Assembly (NCBI GenBank): GCA_040757575.1 | Contig: JBFLXA010000004.1 | Span: 62,001-126,000, forward strand | Direction of reading: 5' to 3' | Length of the DNA: 64,000 bases | Source: PFJX01 sp040757575 | Lineage (GTDB): Bacteria; Pseudomonadota; Gammaproteobacteria; Burkholderiales; Thiobacillaceae | Shown: positions 1 through 8,401 of the stretch, piece by piece | Position numbering within the stretch: the stretch's first letter is position 1 | Layout: each line of letters begins with the position of its first letter | Position numbers and translations under genes: made by a program | Notes under the pieces: generated by a model | Seen by the model: the letters and a program-made list of their open reading frames with translations, nothing else | Databases searched by the model: none | What the model was told of the DNA's origin: nothing

Positions 1-579
1 CAGAACGCTGCGCTGGTGGAAGAAGCGGCGGCGGCGGCGGAGAGCCTGCAGGATCAGGCCAGCAGCCTGGCCCAGGCCGTCAGCGTGTTCAAGATTCAGG
101 GTGGCACTGGCCGCCTGTCGGCGCCGGCAGGGTTGCCTGCCCTGCATGACCCCCACGGGGCCCATAGGGGCAAGGCCCTGCCCCCTCCCCGGCGCCCTGT
201 GGCTTTGCCAGCCACCCTGGCGGCGGATGTGGACTTCGACGCCATCATCGACGCCCACCAGTCCTGGAAGACCAAGCTGCGCAATGCCATTCAGGGGGGG
301 AGTGAGAAAAACCTGGATCCCGCAGAAGTGGCCAAGGATAACGTCTGCGCCCTGGGTAAATGGATCTACGGGCCTGGAAAGGCCTTCGAGTTTGAAGAAG
401 GTTACGAGACCCTGCGCAAGAGCCATGCAGAATTTCACGTCTGCGCGGCAGATATTCTGCGCAAGGCCAAAGAGGGAGACAAGGAAGAAGCCAACGCCAT
501 GCTGGTGGGGGATTTCTTCGACTTGTCAAACAGGACCGTGCAGCAGATCGTGGCCATGAAACGTTCGTGTCGCCACTGA
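1..579 (+). CDS. Methyl-accepting chemotaxis protein, C-terminal part with CZB domain (5' truncated by window)
   Basis: The frame is open from base 1, so the start lies outside the window. The first ~40 residues are the end of an MCP signalling helix (QNAALVEEAAAAAESLQDQA). A Pro-rich linker and a chemoreceptor zinc-binding (CZB) domain of about 110 residues follow. Candidate zinc ligands are the His of DAHQSW, the Cys of CALGKW and the two His of SHAEFH, the usual HCHH pattern. CZB domains in other bacteria sense zinc or oxidants such as hypochlorite; the ligand here is unknown. The first 113 bases are almost identical to the end of the next receptor gene, so the two are recent paralogues or have undergone gene conversion. 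Confidence 0.93.
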   Translation, partial: QNAALVEEAAAAAESLQDQASSLAQAVSVFKIQGGTGRLSAPAGLPALHDPHGAHRGKALPPPRRPVALPATLAADVDFDAIIDAHQSWKTKLRNAIQGGSEKNLDPAEVAKDNVCALGKWIYGPGKAFEFEEGYETLRKSHAEFHVCAADILRKAKEGDKEEANAMLVGDFFDLSNRTVQQIVAMKRSCRH

Positions 580-640
580 TGCTATGACCACCATACACAC
601 TTCTGCTTGAGCATGCCCTAGCACTCACGGAGTTTTTACC

Positions 641-3526
641 ATGCGCCAGAACCTCCCCGTCACCGGTAACGAGTACATGCTTCGGGACGATATCCAGATC
701 GTCTCCGCCACTGACCTCAAAGGTCTCATCACCTTTTGCAACCAGGATTTCATCGAAGCCAGTGGCTTTACGGAATCTGAACTGATGGGGGCGCCCCATA
801 ACATCCTGCGCCACCCGGATATGCCAGCGCCCGCCTTCAAGGATTTGTGGGACACCCTCAATAAAGGCATGCCCTGGTCGGGGCTGGTCAAGAACCGGCG
901 GAAGAATGGGGACCACTACTGGGTGCGCGCCACTGCCAGCCCAATACGCGAAAACGGCAATGTAGTTGGCTTCCTGTCGATACGCTCGAAACCCAGCCGT
1001 GAAGAAGTGGCTTTTGCCGAGAAGCTGTACAAGGATATCCGCGAAGGACGGGCGAAGAACATCCGTATCCACGAGGGACGGGTGATGCATACCGGACTGC
1101 GTGGAGCATGGGAAAACCTGCGCAACCTGAGTATCAAGGCGCGCCTGGCGGGCGCCATCACGCTGATGACTGCATGCCTCGCCGTGGTGGGGGCCATGGG
1201 AATCTATGGAATGAGTCACACAGGCGAGGTGGTGGCTGAGGTGTACAGCAAGGCCCTGGAGCCTGTTGAACTGGCAGAAGAGATTCGATTCCTGCTGGCA
1301 GACAGCCGCAGCCAGCTTCTGTTAGGTATGCAGCACAACACTGCCTATGAAGTGGCCCAGTTGCATGACCATCCGCTGCAAATGCACCTGGATGTGATTA
1401 CCCGGAATGCCGATGCCATCAACGTAGCCTGGGAAAAACTCAAGGCCATCGAATTTTCTCCAGATCTGCCGGAATCCGCAGCTGTGGATGCTGCCCGGGA
1501 GCAATTCCAGTCCACCCGCATGCGTTTCGGGCAGGAGGGCATACTTCCTGCCAAGGCTGCTCTTCAGGCAGGGATGTATGACGATGTGGCTCATCAGATG
1601 ATCGATGCGGTTAACCCCCTGTATAAAGAGATCAGCTCTGCCACGGAAGCCCTGCTTCAGGCGCTCAATGCCTATGCACAGGCGGCAAGGGTGGCGAGCG
1701 AGGCCAGCAATGCAAACCTGCGTAATGCCATCGTGGGCCTGTTTCTGCTGGGGGTGATCATGTCTGTTGGCATCGGATACATTCTCATGCGGGCGATCGT
1801 CACCCCGCTCAATCGCACTGTGGGCTATTTCGACAAGATTGCCGAAGGCCGATATGACAACGATATCCAGATCGACCGTCACGATGAGATCGGCAAGGTT
1901 CTAACCGCCCTGGCGGCCATGCAGATCAAGCTGGGGTACGACGTGGCGGAAACCCGCCGGGTGGCCAACGAGAATCTGCGCATCAAGATCGCCCTGGACA
2001 ACGTGTCTTCAGGTGTGATGATGGCGGATACGGAGCGGCGCATCGTCTATGCCAACAAATCGGTGATCGCCATGTTCCAGAATGCTGCGGCGGACATCCG
2101 CAAGCAGTTGCCGAACTTCGATGCCGCCAAACTGATGGGCGCAAGTATCGACAATTTCCACAAAGATCCCGGCCATCAGGCCGGCATGCTGGCCACGTTG
2201 AACGGCACCTATCGGAGCACGCTCAATATCGGGGGGCGCACCATGACCGTGGTGGCCAATCCGGTCATCAATCCCCAGGGACAGAGGCTGGGCTCGGTGG
2301 TGGAATGGAGTGACCGTACCGTGGAGGTGGCCATCGAACAGGAAGTGGCGAGTCTTGTGGAAGCAGCGGCTTCAGGAGACATGAGCCGACGCTTGTCCAA
2401 GGAAGGCAAGGAAGGGTTCTACCTGCAACTGGCGGAAGGGATCAACCGACTGGTGGAGACGTCAGAGCGAGGGATGAACGACGTGGCGGCGGTGTTGACG
2501 GCGCTGGCGGACGGAGACCTGACGAAGCGGATAGACGGTCAATACCAGGGACTGTTCGGACAACTGAAAGACGACGCCAACGCCACCAGCGAGCGTCTGC
2601 AAGAGATTGTCACCCAGATACGGGAAGCCACGGACGCGATCAACACGGCGGCGCGGGAGATTGCCAGCGGCAACGCGGACCTCTCCAGCCGGACGGAAAG
2701 CCAGGCCAGCAGCCTGGAAGAGACGGCCAGCAGCATGGACGAAATCACCTCCACGGTGAGGCAGAACGCGGACAACGCCCGGCAAGCCAACCAGCTGGCC
2801 AAGGGCGCCAGCGAAGTGGCGGTGAAAGGCGGTGCGGTGGTGGGCCAGGTGGTGCACACCATGGGGGCGATAGCGGACAGCAGCCGGAAGATTGCGGACA
2901 TCATCAGCGTCATTGACGGCATAGCCTTCCAGACCAACATTCTGGCGCTGAACGCGGCGGTGGAAGCGGCTCGAGCGGGAGAACAAGGTCGTGGATTTGC
3001 GGTGGTGGCCGGAGAAGTCCGGAGCCTTGCGCAACGGAGTGCGGCGGCGGCGAAAGAGATCAAGGAGCTGATCAGCGACAGCGTGGACAAGGTGAGCGAA
3101 GGGCACCGACAGGTGGAAAGCGCGGGGGCGACGATGGAAGAGATCGTCGAAGCGGTGAAGCGAGTGACGGACATCATGGGCGAGATCAGTGCGGCGAGCA
3201 TGGAGCAAAGCCAGGGGATCGAGCAGGTGAACGGCGCGATCACGCAGATGGACGAGATGACGCAGCAGAACGCTGCGCTGGTGGAAGAAGCGGCGGCGGC
3301 GGCGGAGAGCCTGCAGGATCAGGCCAGCTGCCTGACCCAGGCCGTCAGCGTGTTCAAGATTCAGGGTGGCACTGGCCGGGTGATTGCCCCCGGGCGCCCT
3401 CCGGTTGCGCCCCCTGCGCGTAGCCAGCCTGCACCGACGGCTAGTCGCTCCCCGGGGCCGGTGCGGGCCGCCGCCCGGCTGGCACCGGGCGCGGGCGGTG
3501 GCGAGGACGAGTGGGAAGAGTTCTGA
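641..3526 (+). CDS. Methyl-accepting chemotaxis protein with PAS, HAMP and second PAS domain
   Basis: This 961-residue chemoreceptor has an Aer-like PAS domain (about residues 15-120), TM helix 1 (about 168-190), a ~170-residue extracytoplasmic four-helix-type region and TM helix 2 (about 360-385). HAMP, a second PAS-like domain (about 448-560), another HAMP-like segment and the signalling domain follow. The hairpin tip (GIAFQTNILALNAAVEAARA) is intact. It ends in EWEEF, matching the xWxxF tether that binds CheR and CheB in enteric receptors, which fits the cheR-cheD-cheB genes just downstream. The N-terminal PAS suggests redox or energy sensing, but the cofactor cannot be inferred. The ATG is preceded by cggag. 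Confidence 0.95.
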   Translation: MRQNLPVTGNEYMLRDDIQIVSATDLKGLITFCNQDFIEASGFTESELMGAPHNILRHPDMPAPAFKDLWDTLNKGMPWSGLVKNRRKNGDHYWVRATASPIRENGNVVGFLSIRSKPSREEVAFAEKLYKDIREGRAKNIRIHEGRVMHTGLRGAWENLRNLSIKARLAGAITLMTACLAVVGAMGIYGMSHTGEVVAEVYSKALEPVELAEEIRFLLADSRSQLLLGMQHNTAYEVAQLHDHPLQMHLDVITRNADAINVAWEKLKAIEFSPDLPESAAVDAAREQFQSTRMRFGQEGILPAKAALQAGMYDDVAHQMIDAVNPLYKEISSATEALLQALNAYAQAARVASEASNANLRNAIVGLFLLGVIMSVGIGYILMRAIVTPLNRTVGYFDKIAEGRYDNDIQIDRHDEIGKVLTALAAMQIKLGYDVAETRRVANENLRIKIALDNVSSGVMMADTERRIVYANKSVIAMFQNAAADIRKQLPNFDAAKLMGASIDNFHKDPGHQAGMLATLNGTYRSTLNIGGRTMTVVANPVINPQGQRLGSVVEWSDRTVEVAIEQEVASLVEAAASGDMSRRLSKEGKEGFYLQLAEGINRLVETSERGMNDVAAVLTALADGDLTKRIDGQYQGLFGQLKDDANATSERLQEIVTQIREATDAINTAAREIASGNADLSSRTESQASSLEETASSMDEITSTVRQNADNARQANQLAKGASEVAVKGGAVVGQVVHTMGAIADSSRKIADIISVIDGIAFQTNILALNAAVEAARAGEQGRGFAVVAGEVRSLAQRSAAAAKEIKELISDSVDKVSEGHRQVESAGATMEEIVEAVKRVTDIMGEISAASMEQSQGIEQVNGAITQMDEMTQQNAALVEEAAAAAESLQDQASCLTQAVSVFKIQGGTGRVIAPGRPPVAPPARSQPAPTASRSPGPVRAAARLAPGAGGGEDEWEEF

Positions 3527-3635
3527 TTGGTGGGACCGGCCCCGGCCCAGTGCCCGTGAAGTAAAACCGGGGGTTTGGCCGGGTAGCCATGATCGCGCCC
3601 TGACGAAAATGTAGTACTAGAAAGCGGAAAACACG

Positions 3636-4526
3636 ATGGCCGAGGCCCCTGCCCGGGAACGGGAGTTTGCATTTTCGAAGCGGGATTTCGAAGAAATTCG
3701 CAAGATGATCTATGACCATGCAGGCATCACGTTGTCTGATGCCAAGGAAGACATGGTCTATAGCCGTCTGGCGCGCCGCCTGAGGGCGACCGGGATCAAG
3801 ACTTTCAGCGATTACCTGAAATATCTGCGTCAGGACCAGGGCGGAGAGTGGGAGGCCTTCGTCAATTCCCTGACCACCAACCTGACGGATTTTTTTCGCG
3901 AGGCCCATCACTTCAAAATCCTCCGGGATTTTCTCCTCACCCGTAAGGAGCGGCCCATCACCATCTGGTGTTCGGCCTCCAGCACTGGTGAAGAACCCTA
4001 TTCCATAGCCATGACCGCCGTGGAAGCCCTGGGAGGCTTCAACGTGCCGGTGAAAGTACTGGCCTCGGACCTGGATACGAACGTGCTGAAGAAGGGCAGA
4101 GACGGCGTTTACCCTGTGGAGCGCCTGAACAAGCTGAGCCAGGCCCAGCAAAAGGCGTTCTTCCTCAAGGGAACTGGCGACAATGCAGGTATGGCCCGGG
4201 TCAAGCCGGAACTGCGGGCAATGGTGGATTTTTTCCAGCTCAATCTGCTGGACAGGCATTATTCGGTGCGTGGCCCCCTGGATGCCATTTTCTGCCGCAA
4301 TGTCATGATCTACTTCGACAAGCCGACCCAGTACGAAATCCTCAAGCGCATGAAGCCCCTGTTGAAGCCGGACGGTTTGCTCTTCGTCGGGCACTCTGAA
4401 GCGCTATATCACGCCACCGACCTGTTCCGGTTGCGGGGACAGACCGTCTATGAGCACGCCGAACACCTCGCCGCGTCCCGTCTCAGGCCGGAAAGCGCCG
4501 GAACCCCGGTAGGGAGCGGCCGGTGA
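3636..4526 (+). CDS. cheR: Chemotaxis protein methyltransferase CheR
   Basis: The 296-residue protein transfers methyl groups from S-adenosylmethionine to receptor glutamates. It has a CheR N-terminal helical domain (about residues 15-75) and an SAM-binding domain with ASSTGEEPYSIAM near residue 115. FCRNVMIYFDKPTQ and LLFVGHSEAL follow near the C-terminus, as in the family. Its length is typical. Its stop overlaps the cheD start by four bases (GTGA), so the two are probably translationally coupled. Confidence 0.96.
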   Translation: MAEAPAREREFAFSKRDFEEIRKMIYDHAGITLSDAKEDMVYSRLARRLRATGIKTFSDYLKYLRQDQGGEWEAFVNSLTTNLTDFFREAHHFKILRDFLLTRKERPITIWCSASSTGEEPYSIAMTAVEALGGFNVPVKVLASDLDTNVLKKGRDGVYPVERLNKLSQAQQKAFFLKGTGDNAGMARVKPELRAMVDFFQLNLLDRHYSVRGPLDAIFCRNVMIYFDKPTQYEILKRMKPLLKPDGLLFVGHSEALYHATDLFRLRGQTVYEHAEHLAASRLRPESAGTPVGSGR

Positions 4527-5137
4527 CCCATCGTGGTTACGAGGAAGTCCTCGCCCCCAACCATTACTACGACCGCAATTTCGATATCGAAGCGGCCAAG
4601 ATACTACCTGGGGAGTACTACGTCACCGGTCGGGACATGCTGCTGGTGACGGTACTGGGTTCCTGCGTGGCGGCTTGTATCCGGGATCCGGTTAGCGGTA
4701 TCGGCGGCATGAACCATTTCATGCTGCCGGAAGGGGGGGGCGACGAGCATAACCCACTGTCCGCTTCGGCCCGCTACGGCGGTTATGCCATGGAGGTCCT
4801 CATCAACCAGTTGGTGAAGCTGGGTGCCAGCCGCAGCCGGCTGGAGGCCAAGGTGTTCGGCGGCGCAGCCGTGCTGCGAGGGTTCACGACTGTGAATGTG
4901 GGTGCGAAGAACAGCGAGTTCGTTCTGGACTACCTGCACAGTGAGCGCATCCGCGTCCTGGCCCAGGATCTGCTGGATCTATATCCCAGAAAGGTCTACT
5001 TCTGGCCTGGTACGGGCCGAGTCATGGTGCGCAAGCTGAAGACCGTCCACAACAACACCATCGTCGAACGGGAAAAGGATTACGGGCAACGTTTGCGCTC
5101 CTCCTCCATTGCCGGCGACGTGGAACTGTTCTCCTGA
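4523..5137 (+). CDS. cheD: Chemoreceptor glutamine deamidase CheD
   Basis: This 204-residue protein matches the CheD family, which deamidates receptor glutamines and in some species regulates CheC. The catalytic triad is visible as Thr43, Cys48 (VTVLGSCVAAC) and His65 (GGMNHFMLP). The GTG start overlaps the cheR stop. Placement between cheR and cheB supports a receptor-adaptation role. No cheC is present in the window. Confidence 0.95.
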   Translation: MTHRGYEEVLAPNHYYDRNFDIEAAKILPGEYYVTGRDMLLVTVLGSCVAACIRDPVSGIGGMNHFMLPEGGGDEHNPLSASARYGGYAMEVLINQLVKLGASRSRLEAKVFGGAAVLRGFTTVNVGAKNSEFVLDYLHSERIRVLAQDLLDLYPRKVYFWPGTGRVMVRKLKTVHNNTIVEREKDYGQRLRSSSIAGDVELFS

Positions 5138-5151
5138 TCCACTAACCGCCT

Positions 5152-6201
5152 ATGGCCAAAATCAAGGTACTCGTCATCGACGATTCCGCCCTGGTGCGAA
5201 GCATCATGCGGGAAATCATCAACAGCCAGCCAGACCTGGAAATGGTGGGACAGGCGCCGGACCCACTGGTGGCCCGGGAAATGATCAAGCAATTGAATCC
5301 GGATGTGCTGACCCTGGACGTGGAAATGCCGCGTATGAACGGTCTGGAGTTTCTGGAGAAACTCATGCGTTTGCGGCCCATGCCCGTGGTCATGGTCTCC
5401 TCCCTCACCGCCCAGGGGACGGATGTGACCCTGAAAGCACTGGAACTGGGCGCAGTGGATTTCATCCCCAAGCCCCGCATCGGCGTGCGGGATTCCATGG
5501 CCGATCTGGCCGCGGAAATCGGTGACAAGATTCGTGCAGCCGCCCGGGCCCGGGTACATCGCCATGCACTGGCCAGTGACACAGCCGCCGCGCCCCGCCC
5601 GTTAACGGGCCATGTGTTGAACACCACAGAGAAACTCATCTTTATTGGTTCTTCAACGGGGGGTACCGAGGCCCTAAAGGAAGTCCTGTCCCGCATGCCG
5701 CCCAGCGCCCCGGCCATCCTTATGACCCAGCACATGCCGGAAACCTTCACTGCCTCCTTTGCCCAACGGCTCAACGGCTTGTCCGCCATGACGGTGAAGG
5801 AGGCGGAGAACAACGAGCGTCTGGTGCCCGGCCATGCCTATCTGGCTCCGGGGCATTCCCACATGCTGGTGAAAAAGAGCGGTGCCTATTACTACGTGGA
5901 GCTGTCCCAGGCGGAACCAGTAAATCGCCACCGTCCTTCTGTGGACGTGCTGTTCCATAGCGCGGCCAGGGTGGCGGGGCCCAATGCTCTTGGCATCATG
6001 CTTACGGGCATGGGCAAGGATGGGGCCCAGGGTATGCTGGCCATGCGCCAGGCGGGTGCCTACAACTTTGCCCAGGATGAGGCCTCATGCGTGGTTTTCG
6101 GCATGCCCAAGGCAGCCGTCGATGTCGGTGCGGTGCACGAGATCGCCTCCCTCAAGGACATGGCTGCCAAAGTGATGGGGCGCCTGGCCGGGCGGGGCTG
6201 A
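5152..6201 (+). CDS. cheB: Chemotaxis response regulator protein-glutamate methylesterase CheB
   Basis: The 349-residue protein has a receiver domain (about 1-125; phospho-acceptor Asp in LTLDVEMPRMNG) and a methylesterase domain. The esterase catalytic Ser lies in IGSSTGGTEAL, the His in TQHMPETF and the Asp in GMGKDGAQG. It removes receptor methyl groups and opposes CheR. It starts 14 bases after cheD. With the two receptors it forms an adaptation module, but cheA, cheW and cheY are not in the window. Confidence 0.96.
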   Translation: MAKIKVLVIDDSALVRSIMREIINSQPDLEMVGQAPDPLVAREMIKQLNPDVLTLDVEMPRMNGLEFLEKLMRLRPMPVVMVSSLTAQGTDVTLKALELGAVDFIPKPRIGVRDSMADLAAEIGDKIRAAARARVHRHALASDTAAAPRPLTGHVLNTTEKLIFIGSSTGGTEALKEVLSRMPPSAPAILMTQHMPETFTASFAQRLNGLSAMTVKEAENNERLVPGHAYLAPGHSHMLVKKSGAYYYVELSQAEPVNRHRPSVDVLFHSAARVAGPNALGIMLTGMGKDGAQGMLAMRQAGAYNFAQDEASCVVFGMPKAAVDVGAVHEIASLKDMAAKVMGRLAGRG

Positions 6202-6251
6202 TGGGAGCGCAAGCAGGCGCCGAAACCCTATCGGATTCCTTACACTGCAAC

Positions 6252-6278
6252 TCAAGTTTTCGGCCGTGGAGCCGATAA
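6252..6278 (+). promoter_or_regulatory. Sigma-28 (FliA)-type promoter upstream of the STAS gene
   Basis: TCAAGTTT, an 11-base spacer and GCCGATAA. The enteric FliA consensus is TAAAGTTT-N11-GCCGATAA, so the -10 is perfect, the spacer is exact and the -35 has one mismatch. It ends 28 bases before the ATG at 6307. Confidence 0.8.
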
Positions 6279-6306
6279 AGCTCACGTTGGATTTCGGAGT
6301 GCCTTC

Positions 6307-6615
6307 ATGCAGATTTCAAGCGAAGAAACGGCCGGCCGGCTGACGCTGGCCTTATCGGGACGATTCGATTTTCACTCCCACAGGGAATTCCGGGCCGCCT
6401 ACGAAAAGGCTTTGGAGAGCAGTTCCGCCCGGGTCCTGGCAGTGAATTTCCGGGGGGTGGATTACCTCGACAGCTCGGCTCTGGGCATGTTGTTGCTGCT
6501 GAAGGAGAAGGCCGAATCCAGTGGTAAGCAGGTGGAGCTCACCGAATTGCACGGTACGGTCAAGCAGGTGCTGGATATTGCCAACTTCGGCAAGTTATTT
6601 GCCATCAAACCCTGA
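6307..6615 (+). CDS. STAS-domain anti-sigma factor antagonist (HsbA-like)
   Basis: This 102-residue protein is a single STAS domain. The phosphorylatable serine region is VDYLDSSALGM (Ser56/Ser57). Such proteins switch partners according to phosphorylation by an HPK-type kinase domain and dephosphorylation by a PP2C phosphatase, both of which occur in the next gene. The order STAS, REC-PP2C-kinase, GGDEF recalls HsbA-HsbR-HsbD of Pseudomonas aeruginosa, which links an anti-sigma pathway to flagella and c-di-GMP. The FliA-type promoter upstream fits that. The anti-sigma partner is inferred, not seen. Confidence 0.85.
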   Translation: MQISSEETAGRLTLALSGRFDFHSHREFRAAYEKALESSSARVLAVNFRGVDYLDSSALGMLLLLKEKAESSGKQVELTELHGTVKQVLDIANFGKLFAIKP

Positions 6616-6635
6616 GTCCCAGGGAAGGAACCGCC

Positions 6636-8393
6636 TTGGAGGGTACCCGCCTCAAGATTCTCATCGTCGATGACACGCCCGCCAACGTGAAGCAGGTGGA
6701 GGCCGTGGCCCGCAAGCTGGGCCATGAAACCTGTGTGGCAGAAGACGGTGTGCAGGCAGTGGCCCGCTTCCAGGCGGAAAGGCCGGACCTGGTGTTCATG
6801 GACATCATGATGCCCAACATGGACGGCATCGCGGCCGCCCAGGCGATCCGCCAACTGCCTTGCGACAAATGGGCACCCATCATTTTCTATTCTGCCCTGG
6901 ACCGCATGGAAGACATCGTGCGGGGCCTGGAATCGGGCGGCGACGATTATCTGGTCAAGCCCGCCTCTCTCCAGGTGTTGCGGGCCAAACTCAACAGCTA
7001 TGCCCGCATGCTGGGACTTCAGCGTCAGGTGGCCAGCTATTCGGAAGAGTTGCGTCGGTGGCGGGAAGAGGCGGAAGAACAAAACCGCCTGGGTGCCCAC
7101 GTCATGGCCCGGCTCACCGATGCCAGCGGCCTGCGGGATCCCATGCTGAATTTCTTCAACATCCCCGCCGACACCTTCAGCGGCGACCTGTTGTGCGCTG
7201 CCCGGGCGCCGGGCGACGTGATGAACGTATTGCTGGCCGATGCCGCCGGCCACGGCTTGCCTGCCGCCCTCTCTGCCATGCCTTTGACCCAGGCCTTCTA
7301 CAGCATGACGGCCAAGGGGTTTCCGTTGCCCTCCATCGCCGAGGAACTCAACCGCAAGCTCAAGGCCATCCTGCCTTCCGACCGGTTCGTGGCTGCCACC
7401 CTGGCCGCAGTGGACGTGCATAACCAGACCGTGGAAATCTGGAACGGCGGCAATCCGGATGCCTTGTATGTGAATCGCGCCGGCGAAGTGGCCACCCGTT
7501 GGCCGTCACAACACCCGCCCCTGGGCATTCTTCCGGACAAGGTATTCTCCAGCGAGACCGTGACCGTGGTGTTCCAGGAACCTGGGGAGTTGGTGCTGTG
7601 TTCTGACGGCCTGGTGGAAGCGGAGAATCACGTCGGCCAGTGGCTGGGGCTGGAAGGTGTGACGCGCCTGCTGGGCGCCGCACAAGATGGTCATGGACGC
7701 TTTGCACGCCTGCAGGATGGGCTGTTGTCACACATCCAGGCGGATTCCGGTCGGGATGACATTTCCTGTATGGTGCTCAACGTGCCCATCGAGCGGCGCC
7801 AACGCGTACGCTTCGAGGCGCCCAGCACCGTCCAGCAAACGGCAGTTGACGAGTGGCGCCTGGACCTGACCTATGGGGCGGGGGAACTGCGTTACATCGA
7901 CGTGGTCCCGACAGTGATGGGCTTCATCTCCCAGGTAAATATCCTCAAGCCCCATCAGGGGGCCCTTTTCCTGATCGTTTCCGAGCTGTTCAACAATGCC
8001 CTGGACCATGGCCTGCTGGGGCTGGATTCGGCCACTAAGTCCTGGATCGGGGGGTTCGAGGTGTATCTTCAGCAAAGGGCCGAGCGCCTCGCCGCCTTGC
8101 GCGAGGGCTACGTGTCCATGGCCTTCCACATCCATCAGGAGGCCGGCAGCGCGGTGCTGGACATGTTCATGCAGGACAGCGGCCCCGGTTTCGACTACAG
8201 CCACATGGGGGCGGAATCGGACACGGAAGCTCTGAGTGAGGACGAGACCCGGGCCTATGGGCGGGGTATCGCCCTGGTGCGCAGTCTTTGTACCCAGGTG
8301 GTGTACTCCGGCAAGGGCAACAAGGTCTGGGTGCGCTACATGCTGGGCGAACTGGAAAACCCGCCATCCGCAACGGGAGGGGATACCGTCTAA
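6636..8393 (+). CDS. Response regulator with PP2C (SpoIIE-type) phosphatase and HATPase kinase domains (HsbR-like)
   Basis: The 585-residue protein has a receiver domain (phospho-acceptor Asp56 in LVFMDIMMPNMDG), a short helical linker, a PP2C/SpoIIE domain (about 165-385) and a C-terminal anti-sigma-type HATPase (about 420-575). PP2C metal motifs are intact: FSGDLL, LADAAGHG, CSDGLVEA and GRDDIS. The kinase N-box is SELFNNALDHG and a glycine motif is GRGIALV. Phosphatase and kinase on one chain with a STAS partner directly upstream is the HsbR arrangement. I chose the TTG start at 6636 because ggaagga lies just upstream and the receiver starts at once. Confidence 0.88.
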   Translation: MEGTRLKILIVDDTPANVKQVEAVARKLGHETCVAEDGVQAVARFQAERPDLVFMDIMMPNMDGIAAAQAIRQLPCDKWAPIIFYSALDRMEDIVRGLESGGDDYLVKPASLQVLRAKLNSYARMLGLQRQVASYSEELRRWREEAEEQNRLGAHVMARLTDASGLRDPMLNFFNIPADTFSGDLLCAARAPGDVMNVLLADAAGHGLPAALSAMPLTQAFYSMTAKGFPLPSIAEELNRKLKAILPSDRFVAATLAAVDVHNQTVEIWNGGNPDALYVNRAGEVATRWPSQHPPLGILPDKVFSSETVTVVFQEPGELVLCSDGLVEAENHVGQWLGLEGVTRLLGAAQDGHGRFARLQDGLLSHIQADSGRDDISCMVLNVPIERRQRVRFEAPSTVQQTAVDEWRLDLTYGAGELRYIDVVPTVMGFISQVNILKPHQGALFLIVSELFNNALDHGLLGLDSATKSWIGGFEVYLQQRAERLAALREGYVSMAFHIHQEAGSAVLDMFMQDSGPGFDYSHMGAESDTEALSEDETRAYGRGIALVRSLCTQVVYSGKGNKVWVRYMLGELENPPSATGGDTV

Positions 8394-8401
8394 GCGGCAG
8401 A

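Noticed and set aside
245..1219. A 324-residue minus-strand open frame across two receptor genes
   Set aside because: It crosses the boundary between two well-supported plus-strand genes and matches no family.
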